Assembly: GCA_963846635.1 (NCBI GenBank)
Contig: CAWJXM010000023.1
Coordinates: 62,001 to 126,000 of the forward strand
From: AP-15 sp963846635
GTDB taxonomy: Bacteria; Pseudomonadota; Alphaproteobacteria; ATCC43930; CGMCC-115725
Length of the DNA: 64,000 nt
Reading direction: 5' to 3'
Below, piece by piece: positions 1 through 9,592 of the stretch. The notes below the pieces were generated by a model. The model saw only the letters and a list, made by a program, of their open reading frames with translations. It was not told the DNA's origin and ran no database searches. The position numbers were made by a program, and so were the translations under genes. The stretch's first letter is position 1, and each line of letters opens with the position of its first letter.

Positions 1-678
1 AAAGCTCCCTTCCGCCCACCGGCGTGCCGGAGCGCACAGCAGCCGTTCGAGGGTCGGCTGGCGGTCAGCACTATAGGTTCCGAGATAACCGAGATCCCAA
101 TCGGGGGCGCCCGCCGCCGGATTGTGGCAATTCGGGATCGACGCCACAATAAAGCGCTCGGGCCATGCGCGTGCGCCGAACTCCTCCTCGATGCGGCGCA
201 GCACTGGGCCACCAGTAAAGGAAAGATAAAGGTCAAAGCCGGGGATCATATCAGCGCTCAGATATTGGCAATTCCCGGCGGCAACGGCCGCAAGCGTTAC
301 GGGCGTATCGATGTCGTAAAAAGCGACCAGCCCATGCGCCGTGCGTTGTACGAAGCGACCAACCTCGATCCCATCGGGGACGTAGGAGCCGACGATCACG
401 AGATCGGCGTCGCGCAACGTGCTGCTCCATTGCTCCTGCAGCTCCGAGACCCTGTCGTAGAGGTATGTTACGCCGAAGGGTGGATGCGGAAGGTCGCGGT
501 GATCGCGATACCAAGGCGTGTCGCGCTCGAGAAAGATGACCTCGTGACCGCGCCCGCTCAGCGCTCGCATCAGACCGCGATAGGTGGTTGCATGCCCGTT
601 TCCCCAGGAGGAGGTGATCGACAACCCGAGAATGACGATCCGCAGCCTGCTCGATGGATCCTGTAAAGCGGGAATCAT
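1..678 (-). CDS. CgeB-family glycosyltransferase, 3' end outside the window
   Basis: The reading frame begins at an ATG whose first bases overlap the stop of the upstream gene (ATGA), and stays open to the window edge, giving about 226 residues. The protein starts MIPALQDPSS and carries the Rossmann-like start RLRIVILGLSITSSWGNGHA, then AFYDIDTP, LSFTGGP and GYLGTYSADRQPTLERLL, all typical of CgeB / Glyco_trans_1_2 proteins. These are cytoplasmic glycosyltransferases found in spore-coat and surface-glycan clusters. The next gene upstream is a paralogue sharing the SSxVSAYWNG / TYYRG-type start, so the pair probably adds sugars to the same glycan. Donor and acceptor cannot be read from the sequence. 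Confidence 0.8.
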   Translation of the reverse strand, partial: MIPALQDPSSRLRIVILGLSITSSWGNGHATTYRGLMRALSGRGHEVIFLERDTPWYRDHRDLPHPPFGVTYLYDRVSELQEQWSSTLRDADLVIVGSYVPDGIEVGRFVQRTAHGLVAFYDIDTPVTLAAVAAGNCQYLSADMIPGFDLYLSFTGGPVLRRIEEEFGARAWPERFIVASIPNCHNPAAGAPDWDLGYLGTYSADRQPTLERLLCAPARRWAEGSF

Positions 679-1754
679 TCAATCCCCTCCAATACCCGCT
701 GCAGCACTGCAACGCGTTGCGCATAAGTGTGGTCAGCAAGAGCGCGGGCCCACGCGGCGGCACCAATGCGGCGCGCTTCCTCGCGGCCAAGTCGAGCAAG
801 CTGCTCGGCCAATACCGCTCCGTTCTCCGCTACCAAAATTTCGCGTCCCGGCTCAAAGAACAGTTCAATCCCCTCCCACGCATCGGTGATGATGCAGGCG
901 CCGGCCCCGGCCGCCTCGAATACACGGGTCGCCGGGCTGAACCCGTAGGCCGCCATGCTGTCGCGGCTGACGTTCAGCACAGCTAGTGCGGATGCATTGA
1001 ATGCGTTGTGGTCGCGGGTATAGACGTGGCCGAGATACCCGACATTGGCCGGAAATGGCTTATCACTCCAGCCGCTGCCGCCAAGCAGGAAGCGTCGGTC
1101 GGGCAAATCGGCGGCGATCGCAATGAAGAACTCGTCGATCCGCCGTTCGCGGTCGGGCAGGCGGTTCGCGACAAGCCCGAGATCACAGGCAAAACGCGGT
1201 TCGGGCGCGACCGGATAATGGGTGAGTGGATCGAGGCCATTGTAGATCGGCACGCAATGGCGCGCGCCGAAGCGCTGGTAAGCCTCGACCACCGGCGGTC
1301 CGCCGCCATAGGTCAGTACGATGTCATAAGCCGGGATCAGCGGGCGGAACGGATCGTCAGGGCTGCCGGCGATCCGGTCAAGGGTCGCCGGCGCGTCGAC
1401 ATCCCAGAACGCGGCAATCGCGCCAGGGCGCTTGATCGCCGGCACCCGCGCCTCCAACAATGCGTCGAAAACGCCGACGCCGCTTGCTTTGACGATCAGG
1501 TCGGCTGCGCGCGCCCGATCGAGGGCGCGCTCAACGCCGGCCTCACCCTCGGCGGGGTAGACGACGACTTCAGCCCAGGGCGGGTCGTCGATATCGCGGT
1601 GCTGTTGCCGGTCGTAGGCGTCGGGTTCGTAAAACGTGATGCGGTGCCCATTGGCGGCAAGCGCGTGCAATATGCCTCGGTAATATGTCGCCGCTCCGTT
1701 CCAATAGGCCGAGACGAGGCTCGACCCGAAAAAGGCGATACTCAGCGGGGTCAT
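675..1754 (-). CDS. CgeB-family glycosyltransferase
   Basis: A protein of 359 residues, full length for the family. The start MTPLSIAFFGSSLVSAYWNG is an N-terminal Rossmann motif. Mid-protein AFWDVDAPATL and LTYGGGPPV match the CgeB-type glycosyltransferase N-domain, and VNRLPDRERRIDEFF, LGGSGW and ATRVFEAAGAGACIITDAW form the C-terminal GT-B nucleotide-sugar domain. The ATG at 1754 is chosen because it overlaps the upstream stop (ATGA) and an in-frame extension has no family similarity. It lies in a translationally coupled minus-strand run of four glycosyltransferases and a radical SAM enzyme, so it most likely builds a surface polysaccharide or glycoprotein glycan. The sugar specificity is unknown. 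Confidence 0.82.
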   Translation of the reverse strand: MTPLSIAFFGSSLVSAYWNGAATYYRGILHALAANGHRITFYEPDAYDRQQHRDIDDPPWAEVVVYPAEGEAGVERALDRARAADLIVKASGVGVFDALLEARVPAIKRPGAIAAFWDVDAPATLDRIAGSPDDPFRPLIPAYDIVLTYGGGPPVVEAYQRFGARHCVPIYNGLDPLTHYPVAPEPRFACDLGLVANRLPDRERRIDEFFIAIAADLPDRRFLLGGSGWSDKPFPANVGYLGHVYTRDHNAFNASALAVLNVSRDSMAAYGFSPATRVFEAAGAGACIITDAWEGIELFFEPGREILVAENGAVLAEQLARLGREEARRIGAAAWARALADHTYAQRVAVLQRVLEGIE

Positions 1755-2878
1755 TTTGCCGCCGCCACTGCGGGTTGAGCGAGCGCGCAACCCAACCCAG
1801 CGCAGATGGCAAGCAACTGATCGACGCGGTGCGCACAGCTGTGACGTGCGATGACGGTCGCTCGGCCGCGTTCGGCCAGATGCGTACGCAGTGCAGGATC
1901 GGCGCACAGTTGATCGAGTTGGTGCTGCATTTCGGTGCCATTGCGCGCAACAAGATAATCTTCGCCCGGTGTGAACAGCTGTTCACAATCGTCCCAAGGG
2001 GCTGAGACCAGCGGAATACTGCAGGCGAGCGCCTCGAACATGCGGATTGTCGGGATTCCGGGCAACATCCGGGCGTAGGGCCGGCGCGGAACGTGGACCG
2101 TCATGCGCGCCGCAGCGAAAATTCGGGGCACATAAAAATTCGGCAGATATCCGCTATAGTCGATGCCAGCCGCTTTCAGTGCGGCTCGTGCTGCGGCCGG
2201 GTAGCGCACGCCGTGCACACAGGCAGATAGACCGAGCTCCATCACCGGGTCGATCAGAAACTCTCGCAACTCGGCGGCCCGCTCATCGTCGCCCCAATTG
2301 CCGATCCATGCCAAGTCGCACCGCCGGGGCTGTTCGGGTAAAGGCTTGAATACCCGAAGATCCGCGCCCTCATGCCAAGTAAAGACGCGCCGGCCCCAGC
2401 CGCGGCGGCGATAGGCCTCGGCGAGCAACTCACCAAAGGCGAGCACCGCATCAAACCCGTCGAGGTCGAGCCGCGCCATCTCTTCCGGGGCGCTGATCAT
2501 GCGGTGATGCGTGTCGTGAAACAGCAGCAGGCAGCGCGCTCCGGCCCTGCGGCGCGCCGTCAGCAAGCCGATTACCGCTGGATCGATCCACTCGTGGACC
2601 AATACTAACGCGGCACCATCGAGCGCCCGATCGACATCGATAGTAGCGGCGTCGTAGGTCGTGACCGGCAAATCGGGATATACCGCGCGCCAGGCTGTGA
2701 GGGCGGATGGCCCGACGTCAGCTGCGAGATTAGAGGCGCTCCAGCCGTTTGCCGGCTCCCAGGCCTCGACCGCGAAACCGCGCCGCTGCAATTCGCCGAG
2801 AACGCCGCGCAAGAAATGGGCGTTGCCATGGTTCCAATCGGAGCGCAGCGAATGGCAGAACAATACGATTTTCGCCAT
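1751..2878 (-). CDS. Glycosyltransferase, CgeB / Glyco_trans_1_2 type
   Basis: A protein of 375 residues beginning MAKIVLFCHSLRSDWNHGNA, with a C-terminal GT-B signature (SGYLPNFYVPRIFAAARMTV, then IPTIRMFEALACSIPLVSAP and DCEQLFTPGEDYLVARNG). These features place it with CgeB-like glycosyltransferases. The central LLLFHDTHHRMIS segment is a common acceptor-domain element of this group. The ATG at 2878 shares one base with the upstream stop (TGATG), which fixes the start. It is the third member of the glycan operon and is related to the two downstream genes, so three tandem paralogues probably act in sequence on one glycan. Confidence 0.82.
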   Translation of the reverse strand: MAKIVLFCHSLRSDWNHGNAHFLRGVLGELQRRGFAVEAWEPANGWSASNLAADVGPSALTAWRAVYPDLPVTTYDAATIDVDRALDGAALVLVHEWIDPAVIGLLTARRRAGARCLLLFHDTHHRMISAPEEMARLDLDGFDAVLAFGELLAEAYRRRGWGRRVFTWHEGADLRVFKPLPEQPRRCDLAWIGNWGDDERAAELREFLIDPVMELGLSACVHGVRYPAAARAALKAAGIDYSGYLPNFYVPRIFAAARMTVHVPRRPYARMLPGIPTIRMFEALACSIPLVSAPWDDCEQLFTPGEDYLVARNGTEMQHQLDQLCADPALRTHLAERGRATVIARHSCAHRVDQLLAICAGLGCALAQPAVAAAK

Positions 2879-3978
2879 CACGCAACCCTTTGCTCGGCCG
2901 AAGCGCCGGCCAGTTTGCGATAGAGCGCTCGGTAGCGCGCCGCGCAGCGTGCGAGGGTAAAATCCCTTGCGCGAGCTTGCGCTGCGGTGCCGAGCCGTTC
3001 TCGCTCGGCGCGGTCCGCAATTAGGCGGCGGAGGGCGGACCACCACTGCTCCCTATCATCCGCCGGCACAAAGACAGCGGCACTGTCCCAATTCTCGCGC
3101 AATGAGGCAATGTCGCCGAGAACGAGGGCGCAGCCGGCAGCAGCAGCCTCGAGAATGCCGAGCCCGAATGGCTCGTAGCGCGCTGGGGCCGCAAAGATCG
3201 CCGCCTCGCCGAGGCTGTGCCGCATCTCTTCCGGGCCCAGCACGCCGAGCGGCCGCGCATGGCGCAAGTGAGCGACGCCGTTCTCAGGGTGAGCGATCTC
3301 ACCGGCGATCTCGACCGGCCAATCCAATTTGGGCGCAATGTCATCGAGCAGAGCCAAATTCTTGGCGGCATCCCAAATTCGGCCGGCAGCGATTATCACC
3401 GGCTGTTTCGGGCGCGGGGCAAACGGTTCGACATCGATGCCGTTTGGAATGACCTGCGCGTTCGCCAACGGCAATCCATATTGCTGCTGCAGATCGCATA
3501 GGACTGCGCCCGTCGGGACGACGACGCGATCGGCGGCGCGCAGCCCGCCGATGACCTGTCGCCGGTAGTCTTGCCATTCGGCCGAGGCCGCGGCGCCGTG
3601 CACCGCCAGCCACCATGACAATACGTCCGAGTGAGCGACCACGATCCTTGGGCAGGCGCAATCGAGCCTTGCCTGGGCATAGCCATTGACGTGCACGACA
3701 TCGACCGCATGCCGTCTGGCGAGCGCTTCGAGCCAGCGGTGGCTCGCGGCGATGTCGGTTTGGCCGCCCGGCATCCATTCGAGAGGAAAATCGCTTTCCG
3801 CGACTGTAACATTGGCGAGCCGTGCAAGTGCGGCGCGCTGCGCCGGTCTCGACCGCGGCCCGAGCGTTGCCAGGATGAAATGCACATCCGGCAATGCGGC
3901 GCAGAGCCCGAGCGCGTAAGACCACACGCCTCCCACTGCATCCGCGGTCATCAGCACCGAGAGCTGAGCTCGGGTCAT
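2878..3978 (-). CDS. GT4-family glycosyltransferase
   Basis: A 366-residue GT-B enzyme. The N-domain begins MTRAQLSVLMTADAVGGVWS, with the glycine-rich acceptor loop VGGVWSYALGL. The C-domain has VIPNGIDVEPFAP, IIAAGRIWDAAKNLALLDDI, and the retaining-GT4 EX7E region within APARYEPFGLGILEAAAAGC. GT4 enzymes transfer sugars from nucleotide donors with retention of configuration, here probably in the cytoplasm on a lipid-linked or protein-linked acceptor. The start is fixed by the ATGA overlap with the upstream radical SAM gene. It differs in family from the CgeB-like genes downstream and may add the first or last sugar. Confidence 0.85.
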   Translation of the reverse strand: MTRAQLSVLMTADAVGGVWSYALGLCAALPDVHFILATLGPRSRPAQRAALARLANVTVAESDFPLEWMPGGQTDIAASHRWLEALARRHAVDVVHVNGYAQARLDCACPRIVVAHSDVLSWWLAVHGAAASAEWQDYRRQVIGGLRAADRVVVPTGAVLCDLQQQYGLPLANAQVIPNGIDVEPFAPRPKQPVIIAAGRIWDAAKNLALLDDIAPKLDWPVEIAGEIAHPENGVAHLRHARPLGVLGPEEMRHSLGEAAIFAAPARYEPFGLGILEAAAAGCALVLGDIASLRENWDSAAVFVPADDREQWWSALRRLIADRAERERLGTAAQARARDFTLARCAARYRALYRKLAGASAEQRVA

Positions 3979-5267
3979 TGGCACGGCGTCTCCAGCTCGC
4001 GCAGCCGCAGCGGCCGAGCCTCCTGGATGTCGCTGAACGCGACATATCGATCGAGGTAATAATCGACGGCCCGCTCCCAGGCGAAATCGTCGGGAAGACC
4101 CCATAGCCGGCGGTAATCCGGCGAGCCCGGATAAGGGAACAGCGGCACCGGCTCGTTCGCCCACACGCCGTTCTCCCGCAATACCGCGCGCCAGCTCTCC
4201 ACCTCTGGGGGATCATCACTCGGCGTCGCGATTAGATTGGCCTGCACGAATGCGACCGAGCGCTTGGCGTGAACGAGGCGCCGGGTCAGTTCGTCGGTGG
4301 ACACCCGACAATCCTTGTCGAGCCCCTCGCGACCCTCTGGGGTCAGGCTTTCCACCCCCGCCTCGATCGACACGCAACCGGCGGCCCCGAGCAGATCGAG
4401 CATGTCGTTGCGCCACAAATCGATACGGGTCTGGACACCAAACGCGACCGGGCGCTGGGCGATCGCTTCAAGTAGTTCGCGCCACGGCAGAAAGATTTCG
4501 TCGATGAAATAGACGTAGCCGACCCCAGCTGCGATCAGCGCGTCGAGTTCGTCGAGGATCGTTGCGAGCGGTCGCCGGCGATAGCGGTCGCGAAAGTTTT
4601 CCTTGGCGCAAAAGCTGCAGTGATATGGGCAGCCGCGCGAGGTCTCCATTTCTGCACCCGGAACCGCCGGGGACGAATCAAAGCGGTGATGGTGATGAGT
4701 GTGGCGCTGCAAGGTTGCGGCGGGCCAATGCAGTGCCGGAAGCCTGGTCATGTCGGCGATCTGTGGTCCACCCTGAACAACGATCTCGCCGCAAATGCGA
4801 TGGCAGAGTCCGGTAATGCGATCCCAATCTTGTCGTTCTGCACTGGCGAGCCGGCCCAAAACCTCTTCACATTCACCAAGCACGACCGCATCGACTGCGA
4901 GCTTGCGCAGCGCGGTCCGAGGCGTGGTCGAGCCATGCGGGCCGACCGCGATTCTGATCGCCGGAATGCCGGAGAGCGCTGCCAAAGCGGCCTGCGGCAC
5001 TCGCAGCTCAGGTGGTGCGCACCGCCAGAACAGGTAGCTTGGCGCAGTGGCGATGACGATCATGTCCGGCGCGATGAGCGCAACACGCTCTCGCAATTGC
5101 GCGGCATCGAGGCCTTCCGCCTGCGCATCGACGATCGCTGCGCGATGTCCGCCGGCCGTCAACAATGCCGTGGCATAGCCGAATTCGAGCGGCAGGTGCG
5201 GCTCGCGGCAGCCGAAATAAATGCTGCCGGCGAAATCCCAGTTTGGATTGACGAGCGCCACCCTCAT
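3975..5267 (-). CDS. B12-binding-domain radical SAM protein of a glycan cluster
   Basis: A protein of 430 residues. Residues 1-150 look like the cobalamin-binding Rossmann domain (MRVALVNPNW, LEFGYATALLTAGGH, PDMIVIATAPS). The radical SAM core follows, with the [4Fe-4S] cysteines in CPYHCSFC (C213, C217, C220) and later YVYFIDEIF and SIEAGVESLT strands. A run of four histidines (191-194) sits just before the cluster motif. Family members of this architecture methylate or rearrange unactivated carbons. Placement inside a glycosyltransferase operon with ATGA coupling suggests a modified sugar as substrate. It resembles the radical SAM proteins described in oligosaccharide cassettes (TIGR04295-like), but this cannot be confirmed by eye. 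The substrate is unknown. Confidence 0.8.
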   Translation of the reverse strand: MRVALVNPNWDFAGSIYFGCREPHLPLEFGYATALLTAGGHRAAIVDAQAEGLDAAQLRERVALIAPDMIVIATAPSYLFWRCAPPELRVPQAALAALSGIPAIRIAVGPHGSTTPRTALRKLAVDAVVLGECEEVLGRLASAERQDWDRITGLCHRICGEIVVQGGPQIADMTRLPALHWPAATLQRHTHHHHRFDSSPAVPGAEMETSRGCPYHCSFCAKENFRDRYRRRPLATILDELDALIAAGVGYVYFIDEIFLPWRELLEAIAQRPVAFGVQTRIDLWRNDMLDLLGAAGCVSIEAGVESLTPEGREGLDKDCRVSTDELTRRLVHAKRSVAFVQANLIATPSDDPPEVESWRAVLRENGVWANEPVPLFPYPGSPDYRRLWGLPDDFAWERAVDYYLDRYVAFSDIQEARPLRLRELETPCQ

Positions 5268-5298
5268 CGCAAAACGGCACGCTCAGGAAGCCGATCGA

Positions 5299-6427
5299 TC
5301 ATACGGTCAGTCCGCGCGAAGCAAGCGCGGTAAGCGCCTCACCAACCCGATCGACGGCCACACGCCCATCGAGCCACTCGACGAGCTTTCCGATCCCCTC
5401 TTCGAGCGTGGTCTGCGGGCGATAGCCTAACACCGAACAGGCGCGAGAAATATCGGGGAAGCAGTGGCGTATGTCGCCCATTCGGCACTCGCCGCTGATC
5501 TCGGGTTCGATCGCGACGCCCAGGGTATCGGCAAGCAGGCGAGCGACTTCATTGATTGTAACCGGCCGGCCGCTACCGATGTTGAACACGCGGCTGATCG
5601 CGGCCTCGCAACCCAATGCCAAATGGCAGGCTTCGGCAACGTCGCCGACATAGACAAAATCGCGCCGCTGCTCACCGTCTTCGAAGATCAGCGGCGCTCG
5701 ATTGTTCAGCAGCCGGGCCGCAAAGATCGCGAGCACCCCACTATAGGGGTTCGACAACGCCTGATGCGGCCCATAGACATTAAAAAACCGCAGCGCGACG
5801 GTCGGGATGTTATAGGCACGGCCGACGAGTAGACACAGTCGTTCCTGGTCGTATTTCGACAACGCATATACCGATCCCATGGACACCGGCTTTGTCTCCG
5901 GTGTGGGCAACGGTTCGAGCAAATTGCCGCTGGCGTCAGTCGGTTCCCACAGACCCGCCCGGAGGCGCTGAGGCGTTCGCTCGACGATTGGAGCCAGATT
6001 CCCAGCCGCGGTTCGGTAAAGCCCTTCGCCATAAACGCTCATGCTCGAAGCGACAACAAGCCGGCTGAACTGGACACCGCTTGGCGCGTTCGACCATCGC
6101 TTCGAGCAAAACCGCCGTACCCCGGGAATTGACATCAGTGTAGTCGGCGACCTGATACATGCTCTGCCCGACGCCGACTCGGGCGGCGAGATGAATAACA
6201 ACGTCGACTCCGCCGAGCGCACGCTTCACGACTCGTGGCGAGCGGATGTCGCCGACGACCAGTTCGACTCGCTTATCCAAATAGGCGGGAGGTCGGCGTT
6301 CAGCCCCATGGATCTGCACGTCGAGATTGTCGAGCGCGCGAACTTGATAGCCTTGGCGGAGCAGCAATGCCGCGCAATGCGAGGCGATAAAGCCGGCACC
6401 TCCGGTAATCAAAACGGTTTCGGTCAT
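5299..6427 (-). pseudogene. NAD-dependent epimerase, dTDP-L-rhamnose 4-epimerase-like, with one frameshift
   Basis: Two overlapping frames together give an extended short-chain dehydrogenase of about 375 residues, normal for this family. The first frame has MTETVLITGGAGFIASH (NAD-binding GxxGxxG), VVGDIRSP and HLAARVGVGQSMYQVADYTD. The second has LVVASSMSVYGEGLYR (catalytic Ser), VYALSKYDQERLC (catalytic YxxxK), RFFNVYGPHQALSNPYSGVL and NIGSGRPVTINEVARLL. The frame changes between 6067 and 6076, where ten bases replace a multiple of three, as if one base were inserted. The conserved order of motifs on both sides argues for a recent event or a sequence error. If functional it would make dTDP-6-deoxy-L-talose or a similar sugar for the downstream glycosyltransferases. 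Confidence 0.75.
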
Positions 6428-6633
6428 TCCAGCTCTGAATTGCCAAACTACCCAGCGCGAACGCGCCTTTTGCAAGAAGGTTCAAACGTTTTGGCTGAAA
6501 ATCGTGACAAAAAGCCAATTTCAGCGAGCACCGCGGGAACGAGAGCCTCGCTCAGCGGAGTTGGGAGCCAGGCAGCGAGCAATTTTGGCGCCGCCGGTAG
6601 GCACAACCCGACCCGCGGCAAACGGCAATCGGT

Positions 6634-7929
6634 TCAGTCCTGTCGCGGCAGGACCGCTTGTCCGGCTTTGGCACGGCCCCAGAGGTAAACGAGCGGCCAG
6701 GACGCGCCGAGGGCTGCCTGCATCGCGAAAGCGGTGATCCAGGCGGCCTCGCGCCCGCTGCTCCCGGCAAGGTCGAGAACGAATCCGAACAGCATCGGCG
6801 TCACGGCAGAGGCCCCCAAATCCTGACAGCGCCTGAACCGCAAGAAAGGAGCCGCGTCGCTTGGCTTCACTTGCGGCGACAAGCCCGGCGTTAATCGTTC
6901 CGGCATCGGCGGTGGCCGCGGCGACGCAGAGTATTGCGGCGAACGCGGCGGCAATCGGCGACCATGCGGCAGCAGCCGCGAGGAGAAGCCCGGCGGCTGC
7001 CGAAACCGCCATCGTGATAGCGATAACCGAGCGTCGATCTCGCTTCGTCGCCAATTCGCTGACCGCGATGATGAATGGAGTTCCGCAGAGATTGGCGACC
7101 GTTGCAACAAGCGTCGCGTAGCCCGAAAGATCCCGGCGTCCTGCCCGATCCGCAGCAAAAACGAGAAGGGCTACGAGCCAAGTGCGGATGGCTGAAACTT
7201 CGCCATTGTGCAGCCCATAGGCCCAGACATAAAGGAGCGCCCGCCGATTGCGGAAGATTGGACCAAGTGCCGGGGGCCAGCCAGAGCCTTGCGGCGCAGC
7301 GCGCGGCAGCGGCGGTAAAACTCTCCAAGCGATCATCGCCGCGACGAGACGGCCCGAGCGCCAGGAGCGCAAAGCCCAAACGCCAGCCGAGGGCGCCGGC
7401 GAGCACTCCCGAGAGGGCATAGGACAGGCTCACCCCGACCGTAAAAGTCGCCGTATAGACCGCGACCGAGCGAGTCTGCCGATGTGCCGGAACCGCATCC
7501 GATAGCGCCCGCATTCCCGGCATGTGGGCTCCCCCGAACGCCGCACCCTGCAAAAATCGCCACAAACCGGCGCTCGCATCACTCGTGGCAAACAGAGCGA
7601 AGCCGACCGCGATCGCGGCCCTGCACAACAAAGAAGCAACATAAATTCGGCGCGGGTCGACCCGATCGGTCAGTGCGTTCAAAACCGGCACTGCCACGAT
7701 GTAGCGCAGCAAAATAGACACCGCTGATGACGCCGGCCTCGCCGCCCGACAGCGACCATAAGTGCTCGAATTGCGGCAGCGATGCCGGGAAAGAAACGAT
7801 GCCGGTCATGCCGAGAGCTTGGCCGACAAAGATTGCAGCGATCATCCCTCCGGCCGAGAGGACAATGCCATATCGCGTCATTGGGATATACGGATTAACC
7901 GATGCCGGGCCCCTGACAAGGGCGCGCAT
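6634..7929 (-). pseudogene. MFS transporter broken by three single-base insertions
   Basis: Four successive reading-frame pieces spell a single 12-helix major facilitator protein. Piece one (from 7929) has YGIVLSAGGMIAAIFVGQAL and LSGGEAGVISGVYF. Piece two has YIVAVPVLNALTDRVDPRRI, the loop 2-3 MFS signature, and RFLQGAAFGGAHMPGMRAL. Piece three has FRNRRALLYVWAYGLHNGEV and GYATLVATVANLCGTPF. Piece four has GASAVTPMLFGFVLDLAG. The joins lie near 7704, 7349 and the C5 run at 6813-6817, and each is restored by removing one base. Substrate unknown; the gene sits upstream of the glycan operon on the same strand, so export or uptake linked to the glycan is possible. Three insertions in one gene may reflect sequence error. 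Confidence 0.72.
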
Positions 7930-8207
7930 GGCCCAATCTGTGCCTCACCGGATCGCCAAGTGCAGCCCCGTTTGCGCGCATCGCGAATTCGTCTGCTCCG
8001 CTGTTACGATCACAAGGTGGAGGAGTCTGTATTTAAATGAGTTCTCTAGTAGATGTGAAATCTGCGGGCGGTGACGCAACGCCGCAGATCAAAACAAAGA
8101 CGCAACGGATGGGTCGCAAAATCTCGCAAGCTGCGATCGACAACCGCAAGCCACCGTCGCACTTGGTGACGATGGCTGTTAGGTTCGCACTGGATAGGGG
8201 TTGGCGG

Positions 8208-8558
8208 TCAGTCGCGATGATGGCGCGATGCGTGGCTCTCGCCGTGTTGCCGTGCTTCTGCCGTCTCGCGCCCGATCAGCTTATTAAAAAAGCTGTCTTC
8301 GCCGCTGGCGGTTTTCTCCTGGTAAAGGAGTGCGAGATTGGCCTCGTCGAATTTCTCGAAAAATTCGTCCCACGAGATCTCTTCGAGACTGCCCTCGTTG
8401 GCATTGGGAGCGTTCGGAAAGATCAGCCGAATGATCCCTGGATCATCGCCGCGATGGGTTGATTTGACGGCAGCGGGCTTGCCGCCGCGGGCTTCGGCCC
8501 ATTTCCGAATTTCGTCGTGATCGGTGGTGATCTGAGCTGTCGTCCGGTTTGCCGCCAT
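8208..8558 (-). CDS. Conserved hypothetical protein (DHDEIRKWAEARGG type)
   Basis: A 116-residue soluble protein with the conserved alphaproteobacterial pattern TTDHDEIRKWAEARGGKPA, then IIRLIFPN, LEEISWDEFFEKFDEANLA and LLYQEKTASGEDSFFNKLI. Homologues are widespread short acidic proteins with no established function and are sometimes mis-annotated as branching enzymes. The ATG at 8558 is preferred to the upstream TTG because GGAG lies seven bases before it. The last 15 residues are rich in His and Arg and look like an unconserved tail. It follows the GT9-like gene by 33 bases and is probably cotranscribed with it. Confidence 0.7.
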   Translation of the reverse strand: MAANRTTAQITTDHDEIRKWAEARGGKPAAVKSTHRGDDPGIIRLIFPNAPNANEGSLEEISWDEFFEKFDEANLALLYQEKTASGEDSFFNKLIGRETAEARQHGESHASRHHRD

Positions 8559-8591
8559 CGCCAACTCCGTTGGATAAAGCCATTCTCGCTG

Positions 8592-9545
8592 TCAACAAAC
8601 CGGTTCCACCTGCCGTTCCGATCCATGCTGCTGGGCCAACCCGCTCAACTCGGCCATCAGCTGTTCAATCACCGGCCCCCAAACGCCGGGCCGCATCTGC
8701 CGGAACAATCGCATTGTCGGATACCAGGGGCTGTCGGTGCGGCGGCGCATCCAACGCCAGTCGGCATCAGCATCGAGCAGCACCCATACTGGGCAGCCCA
8801 GCGCGCCGGCCAGATGGGCCACCATCGTGTCGACCGTGACGACAAGATCGAGATTACCGATCAGTGTCGCCGTCTCGATGATCGTTGCATTCTCCGAAAC
8901 CGCAGCGACGCATGCAGCGAGGAGGCAGTTAGCCTCGGGATCGCAGCGTTCACGACCCAACTGCAGGCAAACGAGGTCAAACGGCAGTCCGGTTAGCGGC
9001 AGCAAGAGCTCTGGCGGCACCGAGCGTTCGCGCCGCCAATCGCCTGCCGCCCACACGATCCCGACCCGCAAACTGGATGGGGTCCAGTCTGGAGGCGCAC
9101 CAACTCTACCTGGAGCGGGAAGCGTCAGATAAGGGATCGGCCCTGGCAGGTCGCACAACATGATGCGCAACGCGTGCGGCATCTCCATCGATTCGATCGC
9201 GATATCGTAGGGCGGCACTGTGGCTCCGAGCGGACACAGGCCGGCCATACCGGGAAGGCCGCGCAAGATCGGCAGCAGCGCGGGCTGCGCTTCGACGATA
9301 ACGCTCTGCGCCGCATCTGCGAGCTGTGGCACAAACCGGATGAACTGCAGCGTGTCGCCGAGGCCATGATAGCACCGCACCAGAACATTGCGGTGCTCAA
9401 GGGGCGTGCCATCCCAAACCCACTGCAAATGGTAAGGCAAATCGGTGCAGGATCGTCCCTGGCGATGCCGGATTACCGCGTCGCTTGCCGCCCAGGCACG
9501 CGCGAAGTCGCCTTCGAGCATCGCCTCTTTCCAGATGTCGGGCAT
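8592..9545 (-). CDS. GT9-like (ADP-heptose:LPS heptosyltransferase-related) protein
   Basis: A 317-residue protein with the elements of the glycosyltransferase-9-like domain found behind TPR repeats in many alphaproteobacterial proteins: RCYHGLGDTLQFIRFVPQLA (nucleotide-sugar domain entry), VGIVWAAGDWRRERSVP, ENATIIETATLIGNLDLVVT and VDTMVAHLAGALGCPVWVLL, ending DSPWYPTMRLFRQMRPGVWG. The usual TPR array is absent; only about 40 residues precede the domain. These proteins are predicted cytoplasmic glycosyltransferases, but donor and acceptor are untested for most. It follows the topoisomerase gene by 47 bases on the same strand. Confidence 0.72.
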   Translation of the reverse strand: MPDIWKEAMLEGDFARAWAASDAVIRHRQGRSCTDLPYHLQWVWDGTPLEHRNVLVRCYHGLGDTLQFIRFVPQLADAAQSVIVEAQPALLPILRGLPGMAGLCPLGATVPPYDIAIESMEMPHALRIMLCDLPGPIPYLTLPAPGRVGAPPDWTPSSLRVGIVWAAGDWRRERSVPPELLLPLTGLPFDLVCLQLGRERCDPEANCLLAACVAAVSENATIIETATLIGNLDLVVTVDTMVAHLAGALGCPVWVLLDADADWRWMRRRTDSPWYPTMRLFRQMRPGVWGPVIEQLMAELSGLAQQHGSERQVEPVC

Positions 9546-9592
9546 TATTCGGCGCCAGTTAGCGCCTGCAGTCGAATGACGATCGAACGCAT

